Source: a virus
Length of the DNA: 32,559 nucleotides
Virus record (IMG/VR): IMGVR_UViG_3300042865_000344
Location: 1 to 32,559 of that record
Reading direction: 5' to 3' (one strand)
The notes below the pieces were generated by a model. The model searched no databases, was not told the DNA's origin, and worked only from the letters and a program-made list of their open reading frames with translations. The position numbers and the translations under genes are program-made. Shown here in pieces: positions 22,396-29,981 of this stretch (position 1 is its first letter; every line of letters begins with the position of its first letter).

Positions 22396-23570
22396 CGTCT
22401 GAAGCCGTAGCGTTTTTGATTTACGTCAATATTGACCTCTAAAACTTTGAGCTTATTATTTTGGTAGGTGCTGTATTCGAAGTTAGTATCCTTAATTGTT
22501 ACAGGATAATAATCGCTTTCGATTTCAGCGTAAACCTGAGGCGACATAAATAACTCAGCTAACCATTGATATTCTGCGTCTGTTGGGTAGTCCATTGTTA
22601 AGCGGTAATTCCATTCAGCCTTTGATCCGTAATTTATTACGCTTTCATTGTACACGTTTTTGGAATCATAGTAAGTTACCTCAGTATTGGAAAAAGTAAA
22701 GTCCCTTTTTTCAAAGGTCTTTTTTTCGATTGCCATATTTAAACGCGAAGCCAAAGCAAAACGCGCTGTATCATACATCCCGTATTGATTTATAAAATAC
22801 AGATTTATAGTTGTGTATCTCGGATCGCAGTCCACGTAAACGCGGAAAGTTTCAGTATCAACGCTTGATTTCGAAAGATAAAAATCATAGTATTTGACAT
22901 TGCTGTCAATAGCGGTTGAACCGATCGCGGTATTAAGCGCAGCCGATCCAATATCGAGCTGAAGGTAACCCGTTGTGATATTGATCGTGTTCGCCGTTTC
23001 ATAAGTGTTTATTAAGTTATTCCCTTCGTTGTATGTCTTTACAAACATTCGATGCGTGCCTGTACCCTTAAATGGCAGGAGGAGCTTTTCCCCTAGTTTT
23101 ACTTTTGCGTATCTCGGTCGGTTCGTTAAATACTTTTGCGCGAAGGTTGAAGTCGTTGCCTGCCTGCGATTGAAAACGTTGGGAGTCCAGTTGTAAGCTG
23201 TTGTACTTCCTGAGGCTAAGTTTGTCGTTGTTGTTCCCGTCAGCTCCTCGCCTACTCTTATCTGATAAGTGATTGCAACCTGTCCCGAAACATTCGGCTG
23301 TACTAAGCAATTTACTGGAGCGGTTGCCGTTGTAGGTGTGAACCAATTAAATTGGATTTCATTCCTTACAACTTTTGAAGCGTTAAAATATCCACGTCCA
23401 TTCGTAGGCTCAGGATAAACTTTTGCCCTTATTAATTGCGTCGCTCCATTGTAAACATCAAAAACGTATTTGAAGTCAGTACTTCCTGAAAGCGTGCTGT
23501 GTGCTATATGCCATAGATCGTCCTGTACTGACGTTTCTCCGCTTGGGTTTATTAGTGTGCTTATGCTCAT
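22392..23570 (-). CDS. Distal tail (Dit-like) protein candidate
   Basis: A 392-residue beta-rich protein (MSISTLINPSGETSVQDDLWHIAHS... ENVDVNQKRYGF-type end). It sits before the large tail tip protein, the position of Dit, but no unambiguous motif supports the name. The C-terminal LKVLEVNIDVNQKRYGF recalls tail proteins. It overlaps its upstream neighbour by one base and its downstream neighbour by 4. Confidence 0.6.
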   Translation of the reverse strand: MSISTLINPSGETSVQDDLWHIAHSTLSGSTDFKYVFDVYNGATQLIRAKVYPEPTNGRGYFNASKVVRNEIQFNWFTPTTATAPVNCLVQPNVSGQVAITYQIRVGEELTGTTTTNLASGSTTAYNWTPNVFNRRQATTSTFAQKYLTNRPRYAKVKLGEKLLLPFKGTGTHRMFVKTYNEGNNLINTYETANTINITTGYLQLDIGSAALNTAIGSTAIDSNVKYYDFYLSKSSVDTETFRVYVDCDPRYTTINLYFINQYGMYDTARFALASRLNMAIEKKTFEKRDFTFSNTEVTYYDSKNVYNESVINYGSKAEWNYRLTMDYPTDAEYQWLAELFMSPQVYAEIESDYYPVTIKDTNFEYSTYQNNKLKVLEVNIDVNQKRYGFRR

Positions 23571-24202
23571 TATTCGAAAATGTTTATTACTACTGTTTTA
23601 CCTATTGTGTCTGCGAGTTCCTGTTCAAAGCCATTTAACATTTTTTGAACTACTGGGTTTATAAAATCTCGCTTTTTGATACCGTATTTTTTGATATTAT
23701 AGATCAAAGTATTTAAACGCTGATCCGTCTCGCTTATCTTTTTAAATTTAGATTCTGTTTTTACAGCTCCATATTTTTTGACGTCGCTTGCCCTAAATTT
23801 TGCTTTTCCACTTGTCAACCATTTACGAAGGCTTTTACGCCCTTCGTCACTCATTCCGTAGTTTCTAAACTTATAAGGAGAATCAGGTGCGTTCCTTTCG
23901 CTGTCCTTACCTTTTACCCCTCGATCTACGAAAGTGGCGTATTTTACATACTCAATGTTAAGCTCAACAACGTTAGGCTTTTCAACTAAATAGTATTTGA
24001 TGTTTGTTTCAATGTCTCCGCTAGCGACTATCTTTTTTCTATTCACAATATCAACCCACGCTTTGCGGAAAATATCAGCGCGTTCTAAAAGCAAAGCACC
24101 GATTTCCTCAGCCTGCACCTCAGTAAAACCAGCGTCTCCCGTACTTCTAAGGAAGCCGTTTTCAATTACCGTTTTTTGAAGTTGCTTTTGTGTTTTAGCC
24201 AT
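23570..24202 (-). CDS. Tail completion protein (HK97 gp10-like)
   Basis: A 210-residue protein. NIEYVKYATFVDRGVKGKDSERNAPDSPYKF is the characteristic region of HK97 gp10-type proteins, in which a Y--FV-RG motif is followed by a basic loop. These proteins close or complete the tail. The rest is helical and basic. The start overlaps the chaperone frame by 8 bases. Confidence 0.65.
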   Translation of the reverse strand: MAKTQKQLQKTVIENGFLRSTGDAGFTEVQAEEIGALLLERADIFRKAWVDIVNRKKIVASGDIETNIKYYLVEKPNVVELNIEYVKYATFVDRGVKGKDSERNAPDSPYKFRNYGMSDEGRKSLRKWLTSGKAKFRASDVKKYGAVKTESKFKKISETDQRLNTLIYNIKKYGIKKRDFINPVVQKMLNGFEQELADTIGKTVVINIFE

Positions 24203-24925
24203 TCCGTTTTAATAACTTTTTTTCCTGTTCTGCTTCCATTTCGCGTTTAAGTTTTATGTAAGTTAGATCGTTAAGGAACTGACGCGGCTTCAAATTCCAT
24301 ACCTGCTCTAAACTTACAGCCTCGAATTCAGATACCAACTTGGCTTGATATAGCCATCCAAACGCTGCAAAAAATCCCTGCGTTGCTGCTCCACCTGCTC
24401 CGCTTCCTGACTGCTCAAAAAGGGTTTCAAACTCCTCATTAAGCTGTCGAAAAGTTTGCAAAAAAAAACAGCGGACTGATAAGCTACATCAAAGTCCAGT
24501 TTCAACATATCTAACGCAATAAACTCGTGATCTCGCTCAGTCTTAACTACTCCCTTCCAGCCTAGTTTTATCGGCGTCGCCATTGTTGCCATGATCTTAT
24601 GAAGGTTCATAATTATGTCAGCTCCAAAGGTTGCAGCTTCAACATATTTCCCTGCATTCATTTTTGTAACATCATAGGTCAAATGATACAGCCTTCCGTT
24701 TGCCCTCACGAACTGCTTAGGCTTAGACTTGATCATTTTAACCGACAAACTTTCAAAGGATTTTGCGACCTTACTGCACACTTTTTCAAACGATTTCATA
24801 GACATAGCGTCAACCTTTTCGGCTGAGTATCCCGTCATGATCTGAACGTACAAACTAGATTTTTCTAGATCAGTCGCCTCCATTAATGATACTGAGTAAA
24901 GCTGTTGAAATTTTTCGATAGTCAT
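24195..24925 (-). CDS. Tail assembly chaperone, long form by -1 frameshift
   Basis: Predicted 243-residue frameshift product. The zero frame starts at ATG 24925. At GTT-TTT-TTT-TGC (T9 run 24468-24460) a -1 slip on T-TTT-TTT moves ribosomes to a second frame that ends at 24195. That frame has a stop (TGA) shortly upstream and no ATG, only the TTG produced by the T run, so it is unlikely to start on its own. This is the layout of lambda G/GT-type tail chaperones, which help assemble the tape measure. The shared N-terminus (MTIEKFQQLY... LNAGKYVEAATFGADIIMNLH... WKGVVKTERDHE) is all-helical. The -1 tail ends LKLREMEAEQEKKLL-type. Confidence 0.6.
24314..24925 (-). CDS. Tail assembly chaperone, short (zero-frame) form
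   Basis: A 203-residue product from the same start (24925, 29 bases after the TerL stop). After the T9 run the zero frame reads CKLFDSLMRSLKPFLSSQEAE... and stops at 24314. Chaperones of this type are normally made in excess over the frameshifted form. An earlier Met at 24991 lies within terL and was not used. If the T run has ten bases in the real genome, only the long form would exist. Confidence 0.65.
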   Translation of the reverse strand: MTIEKFQQLYSVSLMEATDLEKSSLYVQIMTGYSAEKVDAMSMKSFEKVCSKVAKSFESLSVKMIKSKPKQFVRANGRLYHLTYDVTKMNAGKYVEAATFGADIIMNLHKIMATMATPIKLGWKGVVKTERDHEFIALDMLKLDFDVAYQSAVFFCKLFDSLMRSLKPFLSSQEAEQVEQQRRDFLQRLDGYIKPSWYLNSRL

Positions 24926-24953
24926 TGTACTATTATATAAATTTTCAAAGTTA

Positions 24954-26108
24954 TTAGACAAACCGATAAACGCCCTGAAACTTATGGTCATTTTTGCACC
25001 TGACCGCTAAGGCTAAAGCGTTAACGCAGTCGTCATGGAATCCGCTCGGTGCGTTATATCTTACCCCTGTTGAGGTAAACACGTACTCAAACACGTTAAG
25101 CTCGTCAGTTATTTTGCCGTCAGGGAAGCCGATCTCCTGCTTATGTATAGCGGACGCGAGTAGCTCCATGATTTGCTGCTTTGATGTTGACGTGTACTTA
25201 AAGCCATGCATCGCGCTAAATGATCTTTGCAGGTCCTCAGTAATGGCATCTCCAACGCCTGTGCTGTCAATCATTACAGGACGTGAACGATCAAGCGTCA
25301 GGATATGCTCACGCGTTGACTTCCAATCTTTTTGAAATCGATCAAATTTGCACACGTGACCATGCTGATCTAACCCGATAATGACCGTCCAGTCATGCGA
25401 TTTCGCGAGGTCAATCCCGTAATAAAGTGGGGGTAAATTTGACAAAGGTTTGACACAGGTTCTGATATGTTCGCTCCCGAAAGGATTTGAAGCGTTCTCC
25501 ATAGCGTTCGCCATGTATTCCTGTTCGAATACCGCTGAGGGTAATTGATTCCTCGCCTCGTCGATTTCTGACTTATCAATGTAAGGGTTATCGTAGGTGC
25601 TAAATTTAAAAGCTGACCATTCAGCCTCGCCACCTTTTTGGAATAACGAGTAAAAGTAATTTTTTCCCTTAGGCGTTGAAAGGAATAACGCCCGCCCTTT
25701 ATAGTCCGTTAGCGTTGGACGGATTGAGTTCAACCAGCCGTCCTCTAGGTTCGGAATGAAAGAAGCCTCATCTACAACTACTAAATGAAATTTGCGACCG
25801 CGCAAAGCGTCGAGCCGTTCCCCTGTGAAAAACATAACTGAGCCTTCGTTGGGAAAGGTTATCGTTAAGTCCGATTTGTTATGTTCAAATGGAATTACCT
25901 TTGTGAGCTGTTTAAAAAACGTTTTGGCGAGTTGGTAAGTTGGTGTAATGTAAGCGACTGCGCTCCCTTTTATAGCCTCGAAAATGATCTCTAATTGCGC
26001 TAGCTCAGATTTTCCGAAACGCCGTCCACACATAACAACACGAAAGCGAGACTGATCGTCAAAGATCGCCTGTTGGTTTTCGTGAAGTTCGGGGATGTGT
26101 ATCTGCAT
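24954..26108 (-). CDS. terL: Terminase large subunit
   Basis: A 384-residue packaging motor and nuclease. Walker A is GRRFGKS (28-34), Walker B is LVVVDEAS (109-116), motif III is STPKG (144-148). The RNase H-like nuclease has Asp233 (YYGIDLAKSHDW), Asp281 (MIDSTGVGD) and Asp359/360 (FHDDCVNALALA). It is compact compared with many TerL proteins. It starts immediately after the stop of a 25-residue membrane peptide (TAAATG), so it is probably translated by coupling. Confidence 0.95.
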   Translation of the reverse strand: MQIHIPELHENQQAIFDDQSRFRVVMCGRRFGKSELAQLEIIFEAIKGSAVAYITPTYQLAKTFFKQLTKVIPFEHNKSDLTITFPNEGSVMFFTGERLDALRGRKFHLVVVDEASFIPNLEDGWLNSIRPTLTDYKGRALFLSTPKGKNYFYSLFQKGGEAEWSAFKFSTYDNPYIDKSEIDEARNQLPSAVFEQEYMANAMENASNPFGSEHIRTCVKPLSNLPPLYYGIDLAKSHDWTVIIGLDQHGHVCKFDRFQKDWKSTREHILTLDRSRPVMIDSTGVGDAITEDLQRSFSAMHGFKYTSTSKQQIMELLASAIHKQEIGFPDGKITDELNVFEYVFTSTGVRYNAPSGFHDDCVNALALAVRCKNDHKFQGVYRFV

Positions 26109-26186
26109 TTATTTCCAAAGCTGTTTGATCATTTGAACAGTTCCAATGGCTGCAACGACTAAGGATAAAATAATTATGTATTTCAT
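26109..26186 (-). CDS. 25-residue membrane peptide next to terL
   Basis: MKYIIILSLVVAAIGTVQMI then KQLWK: one hydrophobic helix with a basic end. The stop directly precedes the terL ATG and the start lies 4 bases after the stop of the twin peptide. Perfect spacing in a packed operon supports a gene. Function unknown; a lysis, assembly or host-membrane role would be guesswork. Confidence 0.55.
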   Translation of the reverse strand: MKYIIILSLVVAAIGTVQMIKQLWK

Positions 26187-26189
26187 AGT

Positions 26190-26267
26190 TTAATCTTTCC
26201 AGTGTTTGTCTATAAATCGCATAAGGGCAAACAGTACCCCTATTGTTATGAACGAGAGTAAAATCAT
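26190..26267 (-). CDS. 25-residue membrane peptide after terS
   Basis: MILLSFITIGVLFALMRFID then KHWKD: one hydrophobic helix with a charged end. The start overlaps the terS stop by 4 bases (ATGA), the usual coupling signal here. With its neighbour it forms a tandem of equally long membrane peptides between the two terminase genes. Confidence 0.55.
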   Translation of the reverse strand: MILLSFITIGVLFALMRFIDKHWKD

Positions 26268-26626
26268 AAGATCGTTTTCCCCTTAGTAATAACGAACTCG
26301 ATCTTACCTGTATTTTCGACGGTGCTGGTCTCTTTCGGTTTTCCGTAGACACGAGTTAACAAAGTATCAAGCGAATACAGCGAACCCTTTTCGAGGCTTT
26401 TACGCATAGCTCCCGCGATTGTTTTTTCTAAGATCGTCGCCTTTGGGTTATCCCAAACAGATTTTAGTTCCTCTAAGTCCATAGCCATTAACGCCTGAAT
26501 CGTATCGTTAACCTCGCTGGCTTTGTATCCCTGCTCCTTTAGTAAGCTGATATATTTACGAGGTCGCCCGTTAGGATTTGCAACCTCGCCTTTTTTAAAT
26601 GGTTTTAAGTTCTGTTCGTTTGCCAT
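26264..26626 (-). CDS. terS: Terminase small subunit (DUF5681-like)
   Basis: A 120-residue protein starting MANEQNLKPFKKGEVANPNGRPRK, the DUF5681 signature of small terminase-like proteins, followed by a helical region (LKEQGYKASEVNDTIQALMAM, AMRKSLEKGSLYSLDTLLTRVYG). It should recognise phage DNA and direct TerL. Position right before terL (with two tiny peptides between) supports this. Coupled to the HNH gene by a 6-base gap. Confidence 0.8.
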   Translation of the reverse strand: MANEQNLKPFKKGEVANPNGRPRKYISLLKEQGYKASEVNDTIQALMAMDLEELKSVWDNPKATILEKTIAGAMRKSLEKGSLYSLDTLLTRVYGKPKETSTVENTGKIEFVITKGKTIL

Positions 26627-26632
26627 GTCTCT

Positions 26633-26899
26633 CTATTTTCTCACTATTTTTTGATTCATTTTTTCCTCGTGAATTTCCCTCAGAAAATCTTTGTACTTTG
26701 TTTTGTCGCCGTATCGGTCATGACATATCCGACAGACTGCCATAAGGTTACTGACGTTGTCTTGTGTTTTAGAACCTCCCATGCCTCTCCGCTGTATGTG
26801 ATGTATATCGACGGCTTTTGATCCGCAGACCTCACATGGTATAAAAGACTCAGTATCGTATCCGAAAAAATCAAAGTAAACTTTCGTGTGTTTTTTCAT
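26633..26899 (-). CDS. HNH endonuclease
   Basis: An 88-residue HNH protein: PCEVCGSKAVDIHHIQRRGMGGSK, NVSNLMAVCRICHDRYGD. The two CxxC pairs bind zinc, and DIHH plus the later N and H complete the HNH fold. HNH proteins next to terminase genes take part in DNA packaging and end formation in HK97-like phages. ATG at 26899 fits the family start (MKKHTKVYFDFFG); the upstream Met at 26962 would read inside the previous gene. Confidence 0.9.
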   Translation of the reverse strand: MKKHTKVYFDFFGYDTESFIPCEVCGSKAVDIHHIQRRGMGGSKTQDNVSNLMAVCRICHDRYGDKTKYKDFLREIHEEKMNQKIVRK

Positions 26900-27191
26900 T
26901 AATAAAGTTTTTGTAAACCGTTCCCGATACGTTAATGCTATTCGCCACAGGGTAACCTTCAAAAATTATGCCGTCCTTATCTCCGACAAGTTTAACCTGC
27001 TTAGAGTTCGCCTCACGCGCAGCAACTGGAAAAGGGAAACGGCTGTTTTCAATCCTTACCTTGTCAATCATTCGAACCCACAAGCGCGAGCGTTCACGTG
27101 AGCTACTTCCGTAAAGGTAAACGGAAGCCATTTGTATTTCCTTAAATACAGCCATAAGCTGTTTCTTTTCTGTGTTGTAAAGTGCGATCAT
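26871..27191 (-). CDS. Conserved-type phage protein of unknown function
   Basis: A 106-residue protein (MIALYNTEKKQLMAVFKEIQMASVYLYG...) with a basic middle (SSRERSRLWVRMIDKVRIENSRF). It looks like a small family found near methyltransferase and terminase genes in Bacteroidota phages (memory only). The start overlaps the methyltransferase stop by 4 bases and the end overlaps the HNH gene by 29. Confidence 0.7.
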   Translation of the reverse strand: MIALYNTEKKQLMAVFKEIQMASVYLYGSSSRERSRLWVRMIDKVRIENSRFPFPVAAREANSKQVKLVGDKDGIIFEGYPVANSINVSGTVYKNFINEKTHESLL

Positions 27192-28318
27192 ATTTCTACT
27201 CCGTTCTTTTTTATTTTTAAATCAGGATCAAGTGCTTTCATTCTGTCGATAATAACCTGGCAATATTTAGGCTCGAGTTCCATACCGTAGCATTTGCGTT
27301 TGAGTTGGTGCGCTGCGACCATTGTTGAACCGCTTCCGAGGAAAAGGTCTAAAACTAAATCTGCATCTATTTTCTCTAAAACCCATTCGTGCAATTTAAT
27401 TGGTTTTTGACTTGGGTGTAATCTTGATTGACCTTTTTCACTATCTTTTCTAAATCCATCCCAAATATGTTTAAATATTTGTACATTATTTAAAATGTTT
27501 GTCCAGGCAAGTTCACCCATTGAGTAGGTTGTTGTGTCTTTGCCATCTTGCTTATCCCAAATTAACCAACCGCCTGCATTTGGCAATTTATTTGCATAAT
27601 GATTCGCACCCCAAAATACTAATTTATCGCATATTGAATATGCTAAATTAAAAGCATCAACCGCAGTATTAATGTCGGAATCGTTTTCATATTGTTCCCA
27701 ACCAAGTTGCTGCATTCTTGAGTTACTATTAACTACTGATATTCCATAAGGTGGGTCGCTTATGCAAATATCTGCCTTCTGTCCATTCATTAACTTCGCC
27801 ACTGCGTCGCTATCTGTTGAATCCCCACAAAGCAAACGATGCTCCCCTATTTCGAATAGGTCGCCGAGTACAATATCCGTCTTAATTTCGTCAGGCACTT
27901 CAAAGTCATCCTCCTCAGCTTCTAGAGTTTCAGGTTCAAAGTTAGGTATATCTAAACCCCACTCTGTCAACTGCTCAGCGTCCCAATTATTTGCTAGATC
28001 GTCCCAATCCCACTCGCCGTAACCGACGTTATCTTTTATAATAAATTCGCGCTTTTGTTCCTCAGTCCAGTCGTCAGCCATTGTTATCCACGTTTGAGGA
28101 ATTTCTGAATAGCTTAATTCCTTCAAAGCCTTTAATCTCATGTTGCCTCCGAGTGGATAAATTTTCCCGTCTGTGTCAGTTACGCAAACAATCGGACGCT
28201 TGTCTAACATTGCAGGAAACGTCTCGATTGATTTAACCAGCTTTTTAAATTTATCGTCCTTAATTAAGCGAGGGTTATTCGGGTTCGCTTTGATTTTTGA
28301 AAGTTTTATTTTTCCCAT
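27188..28318 (-). CDS. ParB-domain / DNA methyltransferase fusion
   Basis: A 376-residue protein. The N-terminal 100 residues are a ParB/Srx-type domain with the PLGGNMRLKAL motif (55-65). The rest is a class beta amino-methyltransferase: DPPYG (188-192), HPSQKP (301-306) and the SAM-binding DLFLGSGS (324-331), with motif order DPPY then FxGxG. It would methylate adenine N6 or cytosine N4, probably to protect phage DNA from host restriction. No partner restriction enzyme is seen. The start overlaps the preceding stop by 13 bases. Confidence 0.9.
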   Translation of the reverse strand: MGKIKLSKIKANPNNPRLIKDDKFKKLVKSIETFPAMLDKRPIVCVTDTDGKIYPLGGNMRLKALKELSYSEIPQTWITMADDWTEEQKREFIIKDNVGYGEWDWDDLANNWDAEQLTEWGLDIPNFEPETLEAEEDDFEVPDEIKTDIVLGDLFEIGEHRLLCGDSTDSDAVAKLMNGQKADICISDPPYGISVVNSNSRMQQLGWEQYENDSDINTAVDAFNLAYSICDKLVFWGANHYANKLPNAGGWLIWDKQDGKDTTTYSMGELAWTNILNNVQIFKHIWDGFRKDSEKGQSRLHPSQKPIKLHEWVLEKIDADLVLDLFLGSGSTMVAAHQLKRKCYGMELEPKYCQVIIDRMKALDPDLKIKKNGVEI

Positions 28319-28530
28319 AGATCGTTTGTTGCTTCGTGATACCTTCCGAATTGAATCGGCTGCTGGCTTTTTAATTTCTCAATATACAAAACAGCGTCCA
28401 TAAGTTCCTCCTGTAAATGGTTCAGATAGTCGTCCTTATCGTTTTCGAATAAGGTCGTTCCGTATTTCTTTATTCCTATTTCTGAACGCTGGTTAAATTT
28501 GTCAATTACCTGCTGAACTATTTTATCCAT
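28306..28530 (-). CDS. Small MazG-like protein
   Basis: A 74-residue helical protein: GIKKYGTTLFENDKDDYLNHLQEELMDAVLYIEKLK, with EELMDA resembling the acidic EExxD metal-binding motif of all-alpha NTP pyrophosphohydrolases. Such phage proteins are thought to clean the nucleotide pool. It is short (a single half motif) and its catalytic activity is not certain. Overlaps its neighbours by 8 and 13 bases. Confidence 0.6.
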   Translation of the reverse strand: MDKIVQQVIDKFNQRSEIGIKKYGTTLFENDKDDYLNHLQEELMDAVLYIEKLKSQQPIQFGRYHEATNDLWEK

Positions 28531-29155
28531 TTTTTTTATTTACGTAGTAATTGCCTGTCCTGTCGTACTCAGAAATAATATCGTTATAAATTGAATGCAC
28601 GCGGATCAAACTTTCGTCTTTCATTTTTCTGTATTCCGTTTGATTGCCTACGTCATGACCAATATGCTCAGCTTCTAAAATTGGAATATAGTAATTTATA
28701 AAACCAGACTTTTCTGCTCGATAACAAAAATCTGAGTCCTGCATTCCGTACGGATCATGATCCTCGTTATAATATCCTATTGAATCAATTAGCTTTCTCG
28801 ACATAATACAATTTCCAAAAGTTGCAGGTGTTTGATGTATAGGCATTCCGTTTAGAAAAGAAATAGGGGGTAAATCTAAAACAGTGTGAAAACCAACTAC
28901 GCCGCTGTTTTCAATTTTCTTTAAATATCTAACCATAACAGCGAGCCAGTCCTCAGGCATTCGAATGTCATTCGCACAGGTAACTACTGAATCGTATTGC
29001 TTAGTTTTCTCTAGTCCTTCGTTTAAAGCGGCTGCAACGCCAAAACGATCTATTGTAAATAAGTCAAAAGGATAGCCAGCCTTACCTACTGATTCAAGTG
29101 CTTTTTTTGTGTGTTCGTGCCTTGAATAGTCCAAAAAAATTATTGCTACTTTCAT
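28523..29155 (-). CDS. Family 2-type (GT-A) glycosyltransferase
   Basis: A 210-residue GT-A glycosyltransferase. MKVAIIFLDYSRHEHTKKALESV is the nucleotide-binding start; AANDIRMPEDW-type text at 61-70 (ANDIRMPEDW) holds a D-containing donor site; PATFGNCIMSRKLIDSIGYYNEDHDPYGMQDSDFCYRAEKSGF (about 110-152) is the acceptor part with the ED-like QDSDF. It would transfer a sugar from a nucleotide donor, acceptor unknown. The gene starts four bases inside the acyltransferase stop (ATGA) and shares an operon with a GT-B enzyme and the acyltransferase. Confidence 0.85.
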   Translation of the reverse strand: MKVAIIFLDYSRHEHTKKALESVGKAGYPFDLFTIDRFGVAAALNEGLEKTKQYDSVVTCANDIRMPEDWLAVMVRYLKKIENSGVVGFHTVLDLPPISFLNGMPIHQTPATFGNCIMSRKLIDSIGYYNEDHDPYGMQDSDFCYRAEKSGFINYYIPILEAEHIGHDVGNQTEYRKMKDESLIRVHSIYNDIISEYDRTGNYYVNKKNG

Positions 29156-29628
29156 TTATTTTTACTTAGATATCGGGCAGGATTGCCAACATATTTAGAG
29201 TTTTCTTTTGTTTCAAGACCTTTCGTAATAACCGCGCCCATTCCAATCATGCAGCCTTGCGCGATTTGTTGCCTTTGATGTATAACAGCGTTCAAACCGA
29301 TATTAGTTCCGTTACCAATAATTGCATGACCTCCGATTTTAGCACCGCAAGAAATAGTAACGTCGTCCTGAATTACACAATCATGACCGACGTGACTGTG
29401 CTTCATTAAATAACAATTTTTACCGATTTCAGTTTGCCTAACTGCGCCGCTGTCAACGGTAACATGACCAGTCAAGCGGCTGCCCGATTTGATCAAAACT
29501 CCCTTATCAATTCCTTCCATGCCTTTCCACTCAGCAGGGAAACCGATAATGCAAAATGGACCGATGTAAACGTCGTCCTCAATTATAACGTGTTTTCCAA
29601 TCAGTGCTGTTGGGTGTATGTATTGCAT
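29152..29628 (-). CDS. LpxA-like hexapeptide-repeat acyltransferase
   Basis: A 158-residue left-handed beta-helix protein: IHPTALIGKHVIIEDDVYIGPFC, EIGKNCYLMKHSHVGHDCVIQDDVTI, IGGHAIIGNGTNIG, and a C-terminal GNPARYL. The HSHVGHDC segment (77-84) resembles the LpxA catalytic His region; NPAR ends are usual in sugar N-acetyltransferases. It probably acylates a nucleotide sugar or glycan. It lies between two glycosyltransferase genes, so sugar modification is the likely role. Confidence 0.85.
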   Translation of the reverse strand: MQYIHPTALIGKHVIIEDDVYIGPFCIIGFPAEWKGMEGIDKGVLIKSGSRLTGHVTVDSGAVRQTEIGKNCYLMKHSHVGHDCVIQDDVTISCGAKIGGHAIIGNGTNIGLNAVIHQRQQIAQGCMIGMGAVITKGLETKENSKYVGNPARYLSKNK

Positions 29629-29719
29629 TGTTTAAAAGTTTACGGAGTTCGCGCCCTAGATCCTGATCGTTAGGGTATTTCTTAATCAGTTCAATAATTT
29701 TATCAAATAATAGATTCAT
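29579..29719 (-). CDS. Possible 46-residue protein before the acyltransferase
   Basis: An ATG at 29719 overlaps the end of the upstream gene by 17 bases. It opens a 46-codon frame (MNLLFDKIIELIKKYPNDQD...) whose stop lies 50 bases inside the acyltransferase gene. Leucine-rich helical peptide, no motif. It fills the gap between genes, but the overlap is large. Confidence 0.4.
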   Translation of the reverse strand: MNLLFDKIIELIKKYPNDQDLGRELRKLLNNAIHTPNSTDWKTRYN

Positions 29720-29981
29720 AGTGTCGGTAAGCCATTGATAAAAATTCAGCTACGCAGGCAGGGCAACGCTTATTGTACGTGTGGTGTGGAAAGTCGATTT
29801 GATACACACTCAAAAGCTCGTCCTGTGCTTCGTGTGTAAAGTTAATGACTTCGCCTGATATTACGAAAAGCTCATAAATATGTTTATGCTTTAAGTAAAT
29901 CGGCAAACGCTTGTCGTCTGTTTTTGTTAATGTTTCGGAGGCTGTACTTTTCGACCGCCCACTCGTAGAGTTTTTCGCCAT
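29703..29981 (-). CDS. Small Cys-containing protein after the GT-B gene
   Basis: A 92-residue protein. The core (YELFVISGEVINFTHEAQDELLSVYQIDFPHHTYNKRCPACVAEFLSMAYRHY) has a CPAC pair and is helical; no family recognised. ATG at 29981 gives a Ser/Thr-rich N-terminus encoded inside the glycosyltransferase gene (98-base overlap), so a TTG near 29909 may be the true start. Confidence 0.5.
   Translation of the reverse strand: MAKNSTSGRSKSTASETLTKTDDKRLPIYLKHKHIYELFVISGEVINFTHEAQDELLSVYQIDFPHHTYNKRCPACVAEFLSMAYRHYESII

Noticed and set aside
26059-26352. 97-codon minus-strand frame across the terS-terL gap
   Set aside because: It overlaps terS and terL in another frame and would conflict with both tiny membrane peptides, which have better spacing and coupling.
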